From positions 1 to 34,758 of the forward strand of contig JAADFU010000020.1 of the NCBI GenBank assembly GCA_013152715.1: DNA of 34,758 nt. Direction: 5' to 3'. Positions 32,447-34,758 of the stretch are shown here, piece by piece (within the stretch, counting starts at the first letter, position 1; every line of letters begins with the position of its first letter). Below the pieces are notes generated by a model, which worked only from the letters and a program-made list of their open reading frames with translations, ran no database searches and was not told the origin of the DNA. The position numbers and the translations under genes are program-made. This DNA comes from Calditrichota bacterium. GTDB lineage: Bacteria > Zhuqueibacterota > Zhuqueibacteria > Thermofontimicrobiales > Thermofontimicrobiaceae.

Positions 32447-34758
32447 CTATTTGATCAATGCGATTTTCTTCACCTGAGAAAAAGACGTTGTTTTCAAAAG
32501 AAGGAAATAAATCCCCGAGTCAGCAGTTCTGCCATTGGAAAAATTGCCATTCCACACAATGCGCTGATTGCCGGCGGCGAATTTTTCGTCAGCGAGAGTT
32601 CGGACTCGCTGTCCCAGCAGATTAAACACCTCAAGTGAAATAACTTCGGACTTTTTCAGCGAGAAATTTATCGCCACCATTGAATTCGCCGGATTGGGGT
32701 GGATTTTCAAACGGTAGTCTTTGGCAACCTCCCTGTTTTTATTCACTCCCGTCTGCTGAAATTGAATGACATAAAAACGATCGGTGTTCCATTTTGGTAT
32801 TCTGACCCAGCCGTCCGACAGATCAATTGTCGGAATTTGGCGAAAATCAGTTTTGTCAAAAACCTGAAAAGAGCCGAATCCGTCCCAGGGTAAGAGTAAC
32901 GGATTAATGTCCACAAAATTCTGGTCTCCGATAAATGCCAAATCCAGAGAATGCTCGTTTTTCCTAATCCAGACAGCACCGCTGGTACGCACGCCATCCA
33001 GCGCAATTTCTTCGCCATAAGGATTGAGAAAAAATCTATTTTTCAAGCGAACGCATGAAATTGTCTTTCCCTGAATTGTTTTCCTGAACACTTCTTCAGT
33101 GCCATTTGTGGCGTAAAAACCTTTCGGGGGAATATCTGTTTCATTGTACGAAAAATCATCATCTCCGAAATTAGCTATGACCTGCCAGCCATTATCGAAA
33201 GCTGTTTTTTGTACTTTCCAGTCGGACGAGAGCATTTCATGATTAGTCATTTTAGCAAATCCTGCGCTGCGAAAAACCGCACTGACGAGATGATAACTGG
33301 TGAGAAATTTTTCTCTGTTTTGCTGCCAGTAGGTAAGGCTGGGCGGCATGAACAGCGGCATGGATGCATACAAAATATTGAACAAATCTTTTTCGTCCCA
33401 GAAATTCGGAACTTTGGAAACGCCATCGCCGGTGTACCAGGTCGCCACATGCACGTCGTGGAAAACAAGCTGGTGCAGCGGAATTCGCACTGCCGGATTC
33501 ATGTTGTAATCGATGAAATAATCTCCGGGCGAATCTGTTGGTGTTGCCCAGTCGTAGCCGGCATTTTCAGCCGGAGTGATGGTCATGGTTCCTTCGCCAA
33601 AATCCACATCGGAAAATGTAAAATCTCGCGCTTCCTCGCTTCCTAATACCAAATGAAAATCGTTTTTAATTTTATCTAAAAGATTAGTTCGGTTAACGGC
33701 ATCATCATGTCGGGTCGCAGGATGAATCGGAGAGTAGCATTCCATTAAAGTAGATGCGGTTTCCACGTCAATGAAACGACAATTGTAATGCTCTGTGGAA
33801 AGCTCCGGCGGAATCCATTGTTCCGCATATTTCAAATGAGTGGATGAACAAGTATAGTATCCCTGAAATGGCGAACCGTCGCTGAGATAGGCAAGCCAGC
33901 CTTCGTGCAGCGAGCCATCAGCATCTACAACGACATCTTCGGGATAACCTTCAGTGCGATACCAGGGATATTCCGGATGAGTCGGAGGCCAGACATCAGT
34001 ATAAATGTCGTAACGGCTGGAAAGAAGTCCGCGCGCGTTAATGCTATCGATGAGTTCGGCGAAAGATTCCGGCTGATACCAGCCGCCGCCTAAAGAAATA
34101 ATCGCCCTGTCCACGCCGTAATTTTTCAGAGAATCAAGAAACATTTCAGTTCTGAACTGCCATTCCAGCGCCCAAAAATCCACTGCGCCTTTTAATTTTT
34201 CCACATCAGGATTTTCTGAGATTTTTTCCGAAAAAGTCTTCACCGGACGCAATTGTTGGACATGCCGGCGGTACCACTGACACATTTCCACGTAGCCGTT
34301 GTCATGCACAAACGTCAAATAAAATTTTCTCGGATAAGCAAATTTCCCCTTGCTCGGCGCATGGTAAAGCTGCAAATTATAATAATTTTGCATTTCATTT
34401 TTAACAAATTCGACACCTGTATCCCATGGATCGTCAGTGGTGATCATGTAGCCGGAAGTTAAATTCGTCACGCCAACAAATGCCATGGTGGATTTATATC
34501 CCCAAAAACGAAAATCCCAGAATGGGTACTGATGAGTTACGGGCAAAATCACTCCCGACGCTCTTGGAACAATGAAAAAATCTCCGGCATTGGAGAGAAT
34601 CGGCGCGGGAAAAAGTATTTCTTCATTTAAATCAGAAAGCGAATCTGCCGAAAGTTGAAAAATGAGCGTGTTGTCTTGAAGCGTCAGGTCAACGGATAAT
34701 TCCAAATCTTCGGGAAGATAAATACAGTGGAAAGAAAGACCGCCCTCAATGGAATCTA
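32447..34758 (-). CDS. Secreted glycoside-hydrolase-like protein with T9SS-type tail (5' end missing)
   Basis: The frame runs from the right edge to the TAG at 32449-32447; a TTG at 34705 is not a credible start because the frame continues with protein-like sequence to the edge. About 770 residues are visible. An all-beta leader is followed by a likely TIM-barrel catalytic region with W-A-L-E-W-Q-F-R, D-R-A-I-I-S-L-G-G-G-W-Y-Q-P and F-I-D-V-E-T-A, similar in style to large alpha-glycan hydrolases (GH101/DUF5696-like); the family call is tentative. The last 80 residues (I-H-P-N-P-A-N-S, F-N-L-L-G-Q-R-V, S-G-I-Y-F-L-L-L-K) form the T9SS type A/FlgD-Ig-like C-terminal domain, pointing to export to the cell surface or medium. 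It heads the group leading to the second TonB receptor. Confidence 0.8.
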   Translation of the reverse strand, partial: DSIEGGLSFHCIYLPEDLELSVDLTLQDNTLIFQLSADSLSDLNEEILFPAPILSNAGDFFIVPRASGVILPVTHQYPFWDFRFWGYKSTMAFVGVTNLTSGYMITTDDPWDTGVEFVKNEMQNYYNLQLYHAPSKGKFAYPRKFYLTFVHDNGYVEMCQWYRRHVQQLRPVKTFSEKISENPDVEKLKGAVDFWALEWQFRTEMFLDSLKNYGVDRAIISLGGGWYQPESFAELIDSINARGLLSSRYDIYTDVWPPTHPEYPWYRTEGYPEDVVVDADGSLHEGWLAYLSDGSPFQGYYTCSSTHLKYAEQWIPPELSTEHYNCRFIDVETASTLMECYSPIHPATRHDDAVNRTNLLDKIKNDFHLVLGSEEARDFTFSDVDFGEGTMTITPAENAGYDWATPTDSPGDYFIDYNMNPAVRIPLHQLVFHDVHVATWYTGDGVSKVPNFWDEKDLFNILYASMPLFMPPSLTYWQQNREKFLTSYHLVSAVFRSAGFAKMTNHEMLSSDWKVQKTAFDNGWQVIANFGDDDFSYNETDIPPKGFYATNGTEEVFRKTIQGKTISCVRLKNRFFLNPYGEEIALDGVRTSGAVWIRKNEHSLDLAFIGDQNFVDINPLLLPWDGFGSFQVFDKTDFRQIPTIDLSDGWVRIPKWNTDRFYVIQFQQTGVNKNREVAKDYRLKIHPNPANSMVAINFSLKKSEVISLEVFNLLGQRVRTLADEKFAAGNQRIVWNGNFSNGRTADSGIYFLLLKTTSFSQVKKIALIK

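Overview
The window reads as chromosomal DNA of a Gram-negative bacterium of the FCB type, most like Calditrichota/KSB1 or a relative. Supports are two TonB-dependent receptors that begin with a carboxypeptidase-regulatory-like domain, a secreted hydrolase ending in a T9SS/FlgD-Ig type C-terminal domain, an outer-membrane barrel with an RND exporter, and AT-leaning spacers with clear AGGAGG-type ribosome binding sites. The phylum is an inference; there is no rRNA or other decisive marker. No tRNA, CRISPR array, insertion sequence or phage gene was seen.

Layout. (1) 1-223: tail of an ATPase with a DUF4143 domain, plus strand. (2) 289-4530, minus: a PlsY-like acyltransferase fused to a dolichol/phytol-kinase-like domain, a small exported protein and a TonB-dependent receptor. 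(3) 4942-11704, minus: a TetR regulator followed by a LolA-like periplasmic protein, an outer-membrane barrel, a saccharopine-dehydrogenase-like oxidoreductase and a hydrophobe-type (MMPL) RND transporter. Two near-identical palindromes overlap the presumed -35 boxes of tetR and of the lolA-like gene, so the set looks like one self-regulated envelope lipid-trafficking unit. (4) 11797-14270, minus: an MBOAT acyltransferase and its SGNH/DltD-like partner. (5) 14710-16161, plus: gcvPB without its usual neighbours. (6) 16246-24553, plus: six signalling genes, namely a REC-GGDEF diguanylate cyclase, a sensor kinase, a REC-PAS-PAS kinase, an NtrC-type sigma-54 activator, a REC-DUF4388 protein and a ParA-type ATPase. 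(7) 24934-29186, plus: a lytic transglycosylase, an unrecognised helical protein and an FtsZ-family protein with a C-terminal CheA-P1/HPt-like domain. (8) 29262 to the right edge, minus: a secreted hydrolase-like protein, a two-repeat exported protein and a second TonB-dependent receptor.

The most unusual part is 23028-29186. There, a tubulin/FtsZ paralogue whose motifs resemble archaeal FtsZ carries an HPt-like four-helix domain in which Ser replaces the phospho-accepting His. Immediately before it is a protein whose C-terminus also looks like an HPt domain without the His. Upstream lie a ParA ATPase, a REC-DUF4388 protein, a cell-wall lytic enzyme and phosphorelay kinases. I infer a signalling-controlled cytoskeletal or positioning system. 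The sequence shows its parts, not its function.
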